From Hirsutella rhossiliensis (taxonomy: Eukaryota > Ascomycota > Sordariomycetes > Hypocreales > Ophiocordycipitaceae), in the NCBI RefSeq assembly GCF_020360975.1, contig NW_025408671.1, positions 372,001-436,000 on the forward strand: 64,000 bases of DNA, given 5' to 3'. A program made the position numbers and the translations under genes. This document shows positions 49,734 to 61,540 of the stretch, piece by piece (position 1 is the first letter of the stretch; every line of letters starts with the position of its first letter). The notes beneath the pieces are model-generated. The model was not told the origin of the DNA. It was given only the letters and a program-made list of their open reading frames with translations, and searched no databases.

Positions 49734-52124
49734 GAACTTGAAATGAATCTGCATATGGTATACTTGTTTTCAAGGGGACATTGTGAGAGCATGGGTAATT
49801 TGATGGAGAGCTGTTAGATGCGAGGGTTGATCGAGAAAGGATGTCCCTAAAGCCGTTGAGGGTATGTCAGCCATCATGTAGCAAAAAAAGAATGGAATAG
49901 GCCTCAGGCCACTTCTGCATTCTACGAACAGATGCTGAGAACTGGCATAAACTCTGGGACGTAAACTTGTGTCAAATCCTAGTGCGGTTGTGCTTGGCCG
50001 CCAGTTTGTCCCAGTTAAAGTCACCGACTGTCGGAGCCGGCGCCGATGTGGGGCCGCTCATCGGAGCAGCTACACGGAGGACGCAGTCGATGATAACAGT
50101 GAGGGCGCTCGGCAGTGTTTTTTTCGAGTTCGAAAAATTGGATAAAATTAAAAAGCAACGAATAAATCAAGACTATTGAATTGGCGAGTAATTTTCTATT
50201 GCCTCGGCGACCCAAAGATCCTACTTCTGTTAACACGGGCCGCGAGGGTCGTCGATTGCAGCGTCCTTGGCTCGCGGACAAGACTCATCTTCACTGCCGT
50301 ATTGCCTCGAGCCAGTACCTGTCCATCCCTCGCTGAGACGGGTAGCAGCACTGGGAACAACCACCGACGATAAAACAGCCGGTTCGGTCCACTTATGCTG
50401 GTGCAATGGTCTTCACAATATCGTATCGGTCGTGGCATGATCTCTTCTGATTATTGGCTATCAATCGTGTTATTTCGTGATTGCTCCCGTTTACGGCCCT
50501 TTGTCCCCGCAGACATGCATACGCACGAGTTGGCATGCATGCATTTCGTGCGTGATATATCCTCCGAGCTCCGTAGCCGCAGGTGCCCTGCCGGGATGGG
50601 GGAAACAATACCCAGGCAAGACGGAATCGTCCAGACATGTCGATGTCGCACGCGCTTGGCGGGACCCGCCTTGCCATGCGTTGGTTGAGCTGAGACGTGG
50701 TATTGGGATGGGTCCGGTCCTGTTTACGCCGTCCCAGGCGCCATGTCATGGGCTGAGAGCATCGTTCGATAGCTGAAAAGAGATGAAGAAAGGGCAATCC
50801 ATTCACATAAAAATGATGTCATGAACAGGCCTTGGGCAGCACAAACGTCCTCGTCACACCCACATGCAAACTATATGCAAGTGGCCAGCCATCTCCCTCT
50901 CCACAACCGCGGCTCCGGTCAGTCTCTACCCCGGACTCCCAGCCTTTTCCCACCTCGGCACCGACGTCGGGTGACCGGGTCCGTGGGCAAGCGAGCCGGG
51001 GCGAGGTGCAGGGATGAGATGGGATGGGGCGGTCGATCCTTGGACGATCCAGGCAGGTCGCGCGATTGGACGGGCTTTTGGGTCGTGCCGCTGCACCGTT
51101 TGACCGTTCGCTCGTCTTGCTCGACGACGATGCCTGTCCTCTTTGGTGTCTTGTGCCTCCTCCTCTCTCTCTATGTGTTTATTTGTATGCAACGGCTCCT
51201 TTTTCATGGGGATTTTTGGCTTCAATTGCCGTACTTGATAAAGAGCACATTATAAAAGCCCCTGCTGGTATGAGCTCAAGCGGTTTGTTTCGCCACTTAT
51301 AAGACCAGTAATTACATGTAGACGTCGTATTAGGCTGAGGCTGGAGCAACTGGGTTCTGAGCCAAGCCCTCCGGTTTTCACCCATTTAGCGCACAAAAGA
51401 CTGGAAAGGCTTTATGAGGAAATACGAGCTCGTCACAGCCATGACCTCAACGTACAGCTGCCCGTCCTGTCCACACCTGCCAGGGGTGCAGGCGGGCGGA
51501 TGCAGTCTCCGCTGGGCAACTGCCGCATTGAGGATTAGGCTCCGAGATCTGGACGGGAGGACTGGGATAATCATATGTCGTTCCTGCCTGTACCGTACAG
51601 GATAGGATGCGGTTGAGGAGGAGAAGCTACCAGGTGTACATACATGCACGCACGTACATGCCCGAAGCCGGCACGCCAAAGACAGGCATGGTAGAGGCTC
51701 TGGACTCGCTGCGGGACGGCGAGGCTATTGCAGGGATCCGGGCTCGAGAAGCGGAGGATACGAGCATGGCAGCGTAGGGGCGACTCGAGAAATAATAATC
51801 AAAAGTCGTACGGCTGCAGCATGTCCAAAGACTGGTGCCGTCTCGATGGCCAGCGTATAAAGATGACGGCGATCCCCCTTGGTTCGGCTGCGAGAGGAGG
51901 ATCACCCTATGCTCTCCATAGGAAGATAAACAGTTCCCCTGGTCTTTCTCCCGTCTCCCCCATCGCTCCGTCTCGTCTTGTCCCCCACGCGGCCAAGCTA
52001 CCTCAGTCAACCAGGCCCCTTGAAAAACACCTGGAAACATCCCTCCTCTCCTTCTCTCAACTGCCTGCCTCTTCTCTCTTCCGTAAACACATATGTGCCG
52101 CTGCCTTCTCCCCCAGCCTCCAAC
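49734..52124. other. Intergenic region with HsbA-like gene promoter
   Basis: No gene recognised. Short frames on both strands lack domains. Near the right end, GTATAAAG (51855-51862) is a likely TATA box for the HsbA-like gene, followed by a long C/T-rich leader at about 51940-52110. Confidence 0.55.
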
Positions 52125-52637
52125 ATGCGCGTCGCCTCAGTTGTCGTCTCCGCCTCCGCCTTGGCGGGCTCCGTCCTCGGCGACGGCAACACCATCCGCA
52201 ACGCCATGAAGACCATCGGCCGCGACACGGCGGCCCTCGGCGACGCCGTCTCGTCGTGGTCGGGCGACCTGCTGGGCGCGCTGCCCATTGTCGGCAAGGC
52301 GGGCGGGCTGCTCGTCGCCCTCAAGCACGGCGCGCACACGGCCGACGTATCGACACCGCTGAGCTTCGACGAGGCCCTGACCGTCGCCACGGCCACGGGA
52401 GATCTGGCGTCGACTGTCAACAAGACGCTCGACGCCCTCGTCTCTGCCCGCCCCAAGTTTGATCACCTGTTCGTCACGCCGCTCATCCTCATTACCCTTG
52501 ATGTCCAGCGCGGCGCCTCGAATGACTTCAGCAGCAAGGTTGTCGGCAAGGTGCCTAAAGAGCTGCAGTCGATTGCCAGGCAGCTTATCAAGGGCATCGA
52601 TGACAACTTTGGGGCGGCCATTGACGCTTACCACTAG
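52125..52637 (+). CDS. HsbA-type hydrophobic surface-binding / cell wall galactomannoprotein-like secreted protein
   Basis: 170 residues. The frame is open upstream to 51978, but the ATG at 52125 is chosen because it starts a signal peptide (MRVASVVVSASALAGSVLG) and lies after the C/T-rich leader. The mature part matches the HsbA family (PF12296): a helical domain with SWSGDLLGALPIVGKAGGLLVALK (about residues 43-66), TATGDLASTVNKTLDALVSARPKFDHL (about 87-113) and a closing KVPKELQSIARQLIKGIDDNFGAAI. It has no cysteines. Family members bind hydrophobic surfaces or sit in the cell wall, and some help recruit esterases or act as antigens. No GPI signal is seen, so it is probably released or loosely wall-bound. 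No intron. Confidence 0.85.
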   Translation: MRVASVVVSASALAGSVLGDGNTIRNAMKTIGRDTAALGDAVSSWSGDLLGALPIVGKAGGLLVALKHGAHTADVSTPLSFDEALTVATATGDLASTVNKTLDALVSARPKFDHLFVTPLILITLDVQRGASNDFSSKVVGKVPKELQSIARQLIKGIDDNFGAAIDAYH

Positions 52638-53314
52638 CTGCGGCGCCTTTGAGGGTCCAGATACACGACACGGCAACTATGCCGGGGCGAGGCAAAGAGA
52701 GGGGGAAAGCAGGGAGAGCGGGCGAGTAGAAGTCCAGATCATGATCACGACGACAACGAGGGTTTATCCTGCCGCTCGGGTGGCATCTGTATGATGCGGC
52801 GAGTACATCATATCCATCAGACCTTGTTGACGAGACCAAAGACAAGAAGGGGCCTGGATGAAGGCGACCGGTATTTCTCTGTATATTTTGAGTTACTTAC
52901 TCTTCCACCAACATGATTCTAAACGCGGACCCATCCCATGACGACGGGATAGACCCGGGCAGGGCGCCTGAAATCTTATTAGAACCGAGTAAAATAATGT
53001 GTGCCCCTCGTGGGTTTCAACGAATCACTTCGCCAGGCGGGTTCGGAAGCCGCTGCATCTTGGTCCACTCACGAATGTGACAATGGCGGGCTTGCGGCCG
53101 ACCTAGTTCCTGACCATTCGTTAATGCTGCTCTAGAAACAAGATATGCAGGCACAAGCCACGCGGCGCGGCCTTTTTTATTCCACGTTCTACTTTGATCT
53201 CGTTCTTCGTCAGCGCTGGTATTCCCACTCTTTCGCTCTTTTCTCTCTTTTTCTTCATTCCTTTTCTTTCCCCCTTTCCGCGCGTGGATTGTGGGACGCC
53301 GCCGTTCCTCTCAG
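52638..53314. other. Convergent intergenic region
   Basis: Lies between the 3' ends of the HsbA-like gene (+) and the aminotransferase gene (-). Nothing but untranslated sequence is seen; 53200-53280 is pyrimidine-rich. Confidence 0.6.
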
Positions 53315-54566
53315 CTAATTGAGCTGATCCACCGTCTGGGCAGAGCCGTTAATGTCGCCGGCAGGGGCGCCGTCAATCTTCTTGTCGGCCTCGGTGACGG
53401 CAACGCGCCAGCCGAAGGCGTCGTCGACCTTGCCCAGCTGGATGGCCTTGAGCTGTGTCAGCAGCTTGAGGCAGAGGGGTCCGGCCTCGCCCTGCGAGTC
53501 GGGCATGTACGTGACCGTCTCGGACTGGGCATCGCTGGTGACGCGAGGGCCGGCGGGCCACAGGCCCGGGGAGTGGTGGCGGGTGATGGAGCGGATGGGG
53601 ACGAGGGCGGCGGCGGTGCCGGCGGCGACGACCTCTGCGAAACGCGGCAGCTCGGCGTACTTGATGGGCCGCTTCTCCGTCTTCCAGCCGTAGCTGCGGG
53701 CAATGTGCAGGATGCTGTCGCTGGTGACGCTGTCGATGACGCACTTTGAGTCTGGGGCGACCAGGGTGACGTCGTCTTGGCCGTGTTCGCCGGTGAGGAT
53801 GCCGATGAAGCCGCTGGTGCTAAACTCGTCGATGTCCTCGTGGCGGGCACTGTCGAGGTGCAGGGTGATGCCAAAGCCCTCGCTGCGGGCCTTGTCGCTC
53901 CAGCGCAGGACGGGGGCGTAGTTGCCGCCGACCTTTGCGCTGCCGACGCCGTTGGGGGCGGCGCGGTCAAACTCGTCGAGGATGAGGGCCTTGACGGGGT
54001 CGGTGCCGTGGTAGACGCCCGTGGGGATGACGAAGACGGCAAAGATGTACTCTTCGGGGGCGGTGAGGCCGAGCTGGGCGCTGGAACCGTAGAGCTGGGG
54101 CCGGACGTAGAGGGCGGCGCCGGTGGCGTGGGGCGGGACAAAGGCGGCGTTGAGGGCGACGGCGGCGCGGCAGGCGTGGAGAAAGAGGTCGACGGGGACG
54201 CGCGGCATGGAGACGACGTCGGCCGAGTGCTGGAGGCGCAGGGCGTTGCGGTCCGGGCGGAAGACGGCGATGTCTGCGTCGCCGGGGCCGCGGAAGGCCT
54301 TGAGGCCCTCGTAGGCCTGCTGGCCATAGTTGAGGGCCGGAGCCATGCCGTGGATGCGCATGAAGGGGTCGGCGACGAAGCGCAGGGGCGTCCACTGGCC
54401 CGTGGACCTCGAGAAGGTGGATTCGACGTGGCCGTTGACTGGGGAGGAGTCAGCGACGGGTTTTCCGTCTGCCCATTGGGCCACAGGGAGACTCACCCTC
54501 GCGGACCTTGAAGCCGACGTTGGACCAGTCAATCGTGTTGACCGGCGGCGGCGGGAAGGCGGCCAT
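53315..54566 (-). CDS. Branched-chain-amino-acid aminotransferase
   Basis: PLP-dependent class IV aminotransferase that interconverts Leu/Ile/Val and their 2-oxo acids with glutamate/2-oxoglutarate. Two exons: 54497-54566 and 53315-54438, with a 58-bp intron (GTGAGT..CAG), give 397 residues. The start MAAFPPPPVNTIDW is in a different frame from the unspliced ORF, and splicing yields REVNGHVESTF. Fold IV blocks are clear: MNYGQQAYEGLKAFRG-like (ALNYGQQAYEGLKAFRG), RPDRNALRL, YVRP, FVIPTGVYH, SAKVGGNYAP with the probable PLP lysine Lys192, EFSTSGFIGI, DSVTSDSIL. No obvious mitochondrial presequence precedes the conserved start, which suggests a cytosolic form (inference). It is transcribed towards the HsbA-like gene. 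Confidence 0.92.
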
Positions 54567-56199
54567 GATGGGCGATCTGTCTCGACTGAGGATGAGGAAA
54601 AAGTTTCGCTCGCTGCCAATGTCGGATTCCTTGTTCCGCCGAGCTGGGAGGTATGGGGACGCCTTTGAGGTTGACTGGTTGGTCGACTGCGGCCGTGGGC
54701 TTGCCGGAGATGGCCTCCTTTGACGATCAAGGGGAGTTGTTGGTGGGATGCTGAGATGTGGGAGAGGGGAGTCGAGGTGAGTGACGGAGCGAGTGCCGGC
54801 ATCGGAGAGCGCGATGCAGCGGGACCGGCTCTTTATCCGTCTCCGATCGGGCCGCCGCCGTTTCAGGCTGCTTGCTTTAAGCCTATAACAACTAACAACT
54901 TATAACAATAAGCCCACCAAGACAATTCATTGAATCATTGTAGGGTACAGTACGCTTAATAAAGCTGCGAAATAATAGGCTTTTCCTTGTCGCCAATGGC
55001 CCAAAGTCGCGAATCGACTTCATCACCATCGGCCAAACACTCCAAAGAGCAGCACAGCACCACTTGGCGACGCCGTGTCCCGCATCCGCTGCAGCAGACG
55101 ATGAATGCCAATCCGATACCCGGAGACACTGGGGCAGCTGAGCACCTCTGGCTGGCCAGGCCTACCGTGTCCGCCCATCAATGCTTCCAAGCCAACCCGA
55201 CGAGGCACGGCATTGGCGTCGTCAGCCCAACGCGGGACACAAGCCCTGCATTGTCCACGGACGGCGAGCCATCGTTCTTGCACGGCACGGCAGACCTGAA
55301 TGTCTGCAGCCTGGTAGGGTTGCACTCGGGCCTTGATGCTACCGCATGACTTCGTGCATGTCCGGGTATCCGACGGGCAATTGCAGGCCGAGGTAGGAAA
55401 GGCGGCTTCCGGGCTCATGTTGCCCTCTTGGTGTAAACGCGGGCGAGGCATTTGGGCCATAATTACCACTCTCGCTCCTGTTCGGCCTCTCCGATCTCAT
55501 GTTGCCCCCTTTGGTGTAAACGCGGGCAAAGCATCTGGACCATAATTACCACCCTCGCTCCTGTTCGGCGTCCCCAGCACCTGGGCTGACTACGACAGCC
55601 TCTCCACCCCACGCGGTGATATTCACCCCCGTGTGGGACAGAATCTCTCGGGACCAACCCGCCATTACGAGGCAAGCCTTTCCATACGCCCTCAGGTATG
55701 TATGGACGGTCCGGACGTGCCGCACCGCTGCATGGCGCCGAGGAAGCCGGCTTACGCGCTACCCAACATCCGCGTCGGCACGGTCTGCTTTCTCTTTCAG
55801 CTCCTTGTCGTAAGCCCCCCCCCCCTCCCCGAGACCGGACAGGACACGATTCGTCTCTTGTTTGTGCCGTTTCTTAAAGGCGCTCCTACACAAAGATGGT
55901 CGGCTGGCCTCTCCTCAGAAACTTCTCTTCCTCAAACTGCAACGAAAAGGCATCGAATTCCCATCTATAAATCACATCTCTAGTTAGTTATCCAACATCC
56001 AGAAATGCAATCTCTTGTACTCCGTGGCCAGACTGTGAAGTTTCAGGAAGCTCTCCTGGCTGTCCCGTCTCCCCCTTTTCCTCGTCTCTCGCACGTAGGT
56101 GGCCGCTTCCTTGCTTCATCGTAAAATGAGCTGCCCCCTTCGAAGGTTTCCATACTTGTAGTTCCGCACCCCCCTGAAAGCATTCCAAGACTCAGCCGC
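54567..56199. other. Intergenic region upstream of the aminotransferase gene
   Basis: Contains the aminotransferase promoter on its left side and an 82-bp tandem duplication (55414-55577). A C-run lies at about 55817-55830. No supported gene. Confidence 0.55.
55414..55577. repeat. 82-bp tandem duplication, two copies
   Basis: Copies at 55414-55495 and 55496-55577 share CTCATGTTGCCC, GGTGTAAACGCGGGC and CCATAATTACCA blocks with scattered substitutions. The period is not a multiple of three and no gene is apparent, so it is likely non-coding. Confidence 0.75.
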
Positions 56200-56628
56200 C
56201 TACTTGGACAGCCCAAGCTCCTTGTCCACCTCGGCACTCCACTTCCTCATGGCCTGAAATGCTGCCTTCTGATCGCCCCTCTCCACCGCCAGCCGCGCCT
56301 CGACGACGTATCGCGCCATGGCCGGCGTCTCAATCACGGGCTCGTTGAGCAGCATTTTGGTGATTGTACCCTGCGTCAGCTTAGCGCCGAGCCCCTTTGT
56401 GAGGAGCGCGTACAGCATGTCGAAGCCAACGTCGCTGTTTGTCTTGGGCACGGGGCCGCGGCTGGCCTCTCCGCGCGCGGCGAGGGAGAGCAGCTCGTCG
56501 TGGTCAGACGGCGTGAGGTTGATTGACGACGGTGCCACTGCGGAGGAGATGGGGCTGGCGGTGATGGGGGAGACTGACAAGAGCAGCCCAAGAGCGCCCA
56601 GGAGGAGGGTGCTTTGCAGGAGAAACAT
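56200..56628 (-). CDS. Small secreted protein, cysteine-free, unknown function
   Basis: 142 residues from the ATG at 56628, chosen because it begins a strong signal peptide (MFLLQSTLLLGALGLLLSVSPITA) and lies about 125 bases after a TATA box; the frame stays open upstream to 56739. The mature part is hydrophilic and appears helical, with a Ser-rich N-terminus including an NLT glycosylation site, then DMLYALLTKGLGAKLTQGTITKML and a charged C-terminal helix region (ARYVVEARLAVERGDQKAAFQAM). There are no cysteines, transmembrane segments after the signal, or GPI signal. I do not recognise a family. Secreted small proteins in fungi include effectors and wall proteins, but nothing here decides that. 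Confidence 0.72.
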   Translation of the reverse strand: MFLLQSTLLLGALGLLLSVSPITASPISSAVAPSSINLTPSDHDELLSLAARGEASRGPVPKTNSDVGFDMLYALLTKGLGAKLTQGTITKMLLNEPVIETPAMARYVVEARLAVERGDQKAAFQAMRKWSAEVDKELGLSK

Positions 56629-57932
56629 GGTGAACGTCGATGGGTTATGCCCAAGTGTGGCTGATTTTGAATAAGATATTCGACCTTGGGCACTCCTCGC
56701 AGACCCGGAATAATCATGGATGCCGAAGACGACAATCACGTCAGGTCAACGACCTTTTATATTTCTCACCCAACAGCTGCACATGTGACGATGCCGCCCT
56801 CTTGCCCAGGCCGCAAGGCACCATCCATAGCATCGCTAGCTGCAGAAGGCGCCTCCTGCCGATGGCACTTTGCGTTGCTCTTCCCGGCCGGCTTCCCGAA
56901 CGGACGAAAAGACCGAGCATCCCGAACGGACTCGACGCTGGTGCATGACCATTAGCTAATTCGGCGGGACTCTGCAAGCCAAGTCATCCGGCAAAGCGGG
57001 ACTGGGTCCCAGCGATCCTAGCCTTGAATGTAACGAACGGTGGAGAGGGAGTTGACTCGGAAGCGTGCTTGGCTGGCCTGTTGATTGCGCAGGGTCGGAC
57101 GAGGAAAGACATGCGGCGGAGGCTTTCTATACATGGACGGGCATCCCGTCCAAAGGAATGCGGGACGGGCAGGAAAGAACCGGGTTGTCTGGCAAGTTTG
57201 ATGGCGATGAGAGCCCGTGAAAGTTGACGTCTAAGGTTCGGGGGTCCCACCAGATTGATGCTGCATGTCCCCAGGAACTGGTTGGAGCGTGCCCATAGCA
57301 ACGATCAATAATCTCCGAATGGCATGCTACATATCATGAATTACACCTGCCTAATCACGCCTCTTACATCAACTACCTCCCCAATAGCCTCCAAGCCCAG
57401 AAGCCACCTAATCATGCGCTCCGCAAGGACAAAGAGCATCGAGCGTGTTCCTGCGAGCCGCCGTTCGGCTAACCACGCTCATATTGATTCCGTATCTTCA
57501 TTGAACGCTCACTCAAGTTCGCTATAAAGCAACCGGACATCGCCGGTGAAAACCAGCCTATTCGAGCCAAGACATCCAACCGCCGCTTTCGTGTTTCGAT
57601 TTCCTCTCGTGACACCCATGGCCCGTGCTTTCTCCCACCATTGCAGAGAAAAAGTTCCTATGGCGCCCGACTCCGTGGACCGTTCGCTGCGTGCCGTGAG
57701 GCCGCCGTGAAGCCTTTCTTTGACGTCTGAGCATTATTTGTTTTTTTTGTAAAAAAAGAAAACGAAAAACTTGAAGACGAGGAAACATGAAACTCCCCGA
57801 CTTCAATACGCCTCCTGAGAGCTAATATTGGAGGAAAAAATACCGCAACGCCCGGAAATGGCAACATGGAAACAGGAAAAGAGGGGAAGATTTGCACGTC
57901 GCCAGTCTCTGGCAACTTCGGCTGCATTCCCC
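56629..57932. other. Intergenic region
   Basis: Promoter of the small secreted protein gene on the left, 3' side of the trehalose gene on the right. A T-run (57740-57750) and A-runs flank the latter and could be in its 3' untranslated region. No gene recognised. Confidence 0.55.
56754..56763 (-). promoter_or_regulatory. TATA box of the small secreted protein gene
   Basis: The - strand reads ATATAAAAGG at this position, about 125 bases before the start codon. Confidence 0.5.
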
Positions 57933-60781
57933 CTACGAGAGAGACGCGAGACGCTGCAGGCAACTGCGGACACCTGGACCATCAACCATGGTCAGTCTTC
58001 AGCGCCCCAGGCGACGCGAGGAGCAGGATACACTTACCGCTAACGCCCTGCGTCAAGGTTGCTGCAGCCTCCGTGCTGCGGTTCCCGAGGCTCACCGTCA
58101 CCACCTTGTCGACGGTACCTTGCTGCCCCAACTTGTTAGCCCACTTGAACACCTTTTCGTCCTCGCGGCCATCGCCGACAACCATGAGAAAGCCAATGGG
58201 GCCCTGCTGCCCCTCGGCCGAGCCCGAACCGCCCCGGAGCCGCTCAAACACCTTTTGGGCCGCGGTGCTCTTGTTGTAGTCGAGGGACTCGACGACAATG
58301 GAGCCGTCCATGGCGAGGGCGTGCACCCGCTGCGCCTCGCACGCATCGTTGACGTGGTTGGCGCAGTCCGATGCCTGGCGCGAGGCCGTCTCGTGGTCCT
58401 CGGCGCCTTCGTAGTGAAAGAGGAGGCTGCAGTGCCGCTCCTCAATCGCGGTGCCGGGCGTGCGTTCCAAAAAGTAGCGCATCAGGGGCTTGACCGAGGA
58501 TTTCCACTCTTGGATGTGCGCATTGTCTGACATCTCGACCCACTTCTCCGCGCCGGGGTCCCGGATGAAGCACCCGTTCTCCGCGATGAGGCCCAGGTTC
58601 GGGACGCGCCGAAAGACATGGTCCAGTTCCTCCGGCTGCCGGCCCGACATAACATAGACGATGTTGCGCTCGTCGAGCAACAGGTCGTTGAGGACGTCGA
58701 GGGTGCGTTGTGGGCTGACGGGGATGATTTGGTTCACGGGGCCCCAGCTGACCAGAGTGCCCTCGTAGTCGAGCATGAAGAGGCGGCGGCACGACTGCTG
58801 GTACTTTGTGGCGACGTCGTCAATCGACAGGCGGGGGACAAAGGTCTGATGTCGCTTCTGCTGCTCCTCGTAGGCCTGGTCCAGGCGTGAGAGCAACTCG
58901 CCGAACCAAAAGGAGCCCGTCTGGCGCGCCGCCGACTCGTATAGTTTCTCCCAGCGGCGCTGCTTCTCTTCGTCTCCCATCTCGAGGGCCTGCCGGATGG
59001 CGTCGGCGCACTGACGGTAGTCCCATGGATTGACAGACAGCTCGTTGCCGTTGAACAGAGACGAGGTGCCGGTGAACTCGGACAGGATGAGTGAGCCGTG
59101 CTTCCGGCGATGGTCGACCTTGCCGTCTTGGCAGAAAATGTACTCGTGAGAGGTGAGGTTCATGCCTTCGCGCTGGCTGGTGATCATGAGGGCGTCGGCA
59201 ATGGTCAGCAGGGCGAGGTACTGGGCGTAGTCAATGTCCTGCTTGAGGTAGACGACGGGCTGGTAGGCGAGGTTGGCCCACGACGAGTTGACGCGCGTGA
59301 CAATGTCGGAGACGGTGGCGTCGAGGTCCGACTTGTCGCTAGACGAGAGAGCGACCTGGATGAGGACCGTGTTTTCGCGCCACTGCGGGTTCTTGTTGAG
59401 GAAGAGCTCGTAGGCCAGCAGCTTCTGGCGCACGCCGCGCACATGGTCGAGCTTATCGCGGGCTACGATGAGCTTCTTGCCCTTGTAGCGCTCCTCGAGA
59501 ATGTGGAGCCAGCGCGCAACGTCTTGCTCGGCACGGTGCTTGCCCAGGCTGACGGGATCGATGCCAATGGCAATGTTGACGACGTCGACGAAGCGATCCT
59601 CGAGCTGCAGGCCTCCGGGAGTGGCCTCGACGGAGAGGAGGCGGCTGCAGGTCTGGAGGAAGTGGCGGGCATACTCGTGGATCTGGAAGCCGAGCAGGTT
59701 GGCGCCGAGCATGCCCTCGAGCAGCTCCTCGCGGACGGCGAGGCAGCGAAAGACCTCGGACGAAGGGAAGGCAACGTGGAGGAAGAAGCCAATCTTTGCG
59801 TCGGGAAGCTTTTTGCGGACCATGCCAGGGACAAGAAGCAGGTGATAGTCGTGGATCCAGATGACGTCGCCGCGCTTCCAATTCTGGATAATCTTGTCGG
59901 CGAAGTGCTGGTTGACGTGGACGTAGTACTTCCACGAGTGGTCCTCGTAGGCCTTGCTCTTGGGGTTGTCTGGGATCTGGTAGTGGAAGACGGGCCAGAG
60001 GATCTGCTTGCAAAAGTGGCTGTAGTGGCCGTCAACGTCCTTGTCGGAGCAGAAGACGGTGAGCATGCCGTGGTCGGTGGCCAGCGCATCTTCAATAGCC
60101 TGCTTCTGAGGGGAGCCATCGAGGGCGTCGGTGGGCATGCCGAGGGTGCCAACCCACATGTAGTCGTTGAGCTTGCCGTCGCGAGCGGCCGCCTTTGCGG
60201 CGTTACGGAGGCCGCCGTTGCCCTGGTCGGCGTCGACGACCTCCCACGGAGCCGAGGAGAAGACGCGGTCGTGGCTTTCGCTGCGCATCAGGGCCTTGGG
60301 CTGGCTGATGCCTTGACGGCCCATCTCGCGGGCCTTTTGCATGGTGCGGTTGTGACCGAAGAGGTCTGGCGGGGGCGGCGAGCGGGCGCGAGAGGCGGGC
60401 TGGTTTACGCGGGAGCCCCAGAGGGAGGAGAGGGCCTTGTCGGGGGAGCCGAGCTCGTGGGGGAACTGGATGCGGAGGCCATCCTCATTGGAAAAGGGGT
60501 CCGGGGACTGCGAATCGGAGTCGTCGACGGGCGTGTGCGGTGGGGTGAGGTCGGGCTTGGAGCTGAAGAGGCTGGGCTGGATGTCGGCGGGAGGAGCAGC
60601 AGGAGTCTTGCCGGGAGCGCGTGCGGCCCTGCCTCGGCGTCGCGAAAGATGGCCGCGCTGGGGGGGAGTACCGGGGAGGTTGAACTGGATCGTCTTGGGG
60701 AGGAAGCTGTGCAAGGAAGTCAGATGGAGGGGTTGCTTGAGGGATGAGAGGCACCCACAGCGAGCAGATGAAGACGGTCAT
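57933..60781 (-). CDS. Trehalose synthase complex regulatory subunit (Tps3/Tsl1-type)
   Basis: 910 residues from three exons: 60759-60781, 58038-60706, 57933-57973. The introns of 52 and 64 bp have GTGGGT..CAG and GTAAGT..CAG ends. Exon 1 encodes MTVFICSL and joins FLPKTIQFNLPG. The unspliced frame alone would give a wrong N-terminus and a wrong C-terminus; the spliced end reads SLQRLAS-like (CLQRLASLS). After a Pro/Ser-rich N-terminal region (about 20-180) come a GT20 trehalose-phosphate synthase domain (about 180-615; WIHDYHLLLVPGM, GFQIHEYARHF, SQREGMNLTSHEY) and a HAD trehalose-phosphatase domain (about 645-890). The HAD nucleophile motif reads DYEGT (654-658) where active enzymes have DxDGT, and GDGREDE (852-858) where GDDxxDE is usual, so catalysis is unlikely. 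That fits the stabilising/regulatory subunit, not Tps2. Confidence 0.88.
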
Positions 60782-60929
60782 GGTGAAGACCGGCGGAGAT
60801 GTCGTTGTCTCCCGCGGAAGAGAAGTGAGGGGGGAGAAGAAGAGAAGGAGAGGTCAGGGTCCGGGAGGGATCGACGGCAGCTCCTCTTTATCTGGCGCAT
60901 GTGAATGACGCACGTTGGGCGATGAAAGG

Positions 60930-61540
60930 CCCCTTGCGCGAACAGGCTGAGTGAGGGCGGGCAGGGTAGGCCGTGCGGCGGAGACGAGGGCCAAGTTGGA
61001 CGTTGTTGGCGAGGAGAAGCCGCGTCGGCGTTTCTAGAGGATTCGGCCCAAGGTTTTTTCTAGGTGTCGACTGCCGCCATGCAGGCGCTAGGATTTGTGG
61101 TAACGCACCGCACCTCTAATGTGCCTAAGGTAAGGTAGTGAGTTAAGGTAGGTTCTGCAAGGCACGAATGGCTGCTGCAGCCCCTCGAGGTTTCTGGCGC
61201 TTTAGCCGGCCCTGTCTGTACCTTGGACGGTTAGCGCGCACAGGCTCTGCCACGCCCACTGCAAGCGGGGGTCGCTGACGTCGTCTAGGTACCTTACTGA
61301 AACACGTAGTATCTCTACCTAGGTACTCAATACCTACCGTAGTATAAACGCCTCTGCTTGCGCGGGGTTAATTTACTTCGTGGGGTAAGTTGGGTGTTGT
61401 GTAATTAGTGTACTGCAGTCTTGTTGACGCCGATATAAGCACCCAAAGAAAAAGGAGGCCCTGTTCTCAAGACTCGAATATTTATCCTCTTTTCTAAAGC
61501 GAGGCGGTTACCCTTGGCTGGAAAGCACAGCCCGCAGGGG
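60930..61540 (-). promoter_or_regulatory. Stress-response-element-like sites upstream of the trehalose gene
   Basis: CCCCT/AGGGG cores occur at 60930-60934, 61181-61185 and 61536-61540. Such STREs are bound by Msn2/4-like factors in yeast trehalose genes. Five-base motifs occur often by chance, so this is only suggestive. Confidence 0.3.

Noticed and set aside
53458..54511. Long frames overlapping the aminotransferase gene (- 53458-54327, + 53777-54511)
   Set aside because: Low-complexity Ser/Pro/Ala or Gly/Ala/Val/Glu composition typical of shifted or opposite frames of a GC-rich gene.
59098..60747. 549-codon + strand ORF opposite the trehalose gene
   Set aside because: It is antisense to a well-supported conserved gene; in GC-rich coding DNA with strong third-position bias, the opposite strand often stays open. 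No domain is seen in it.
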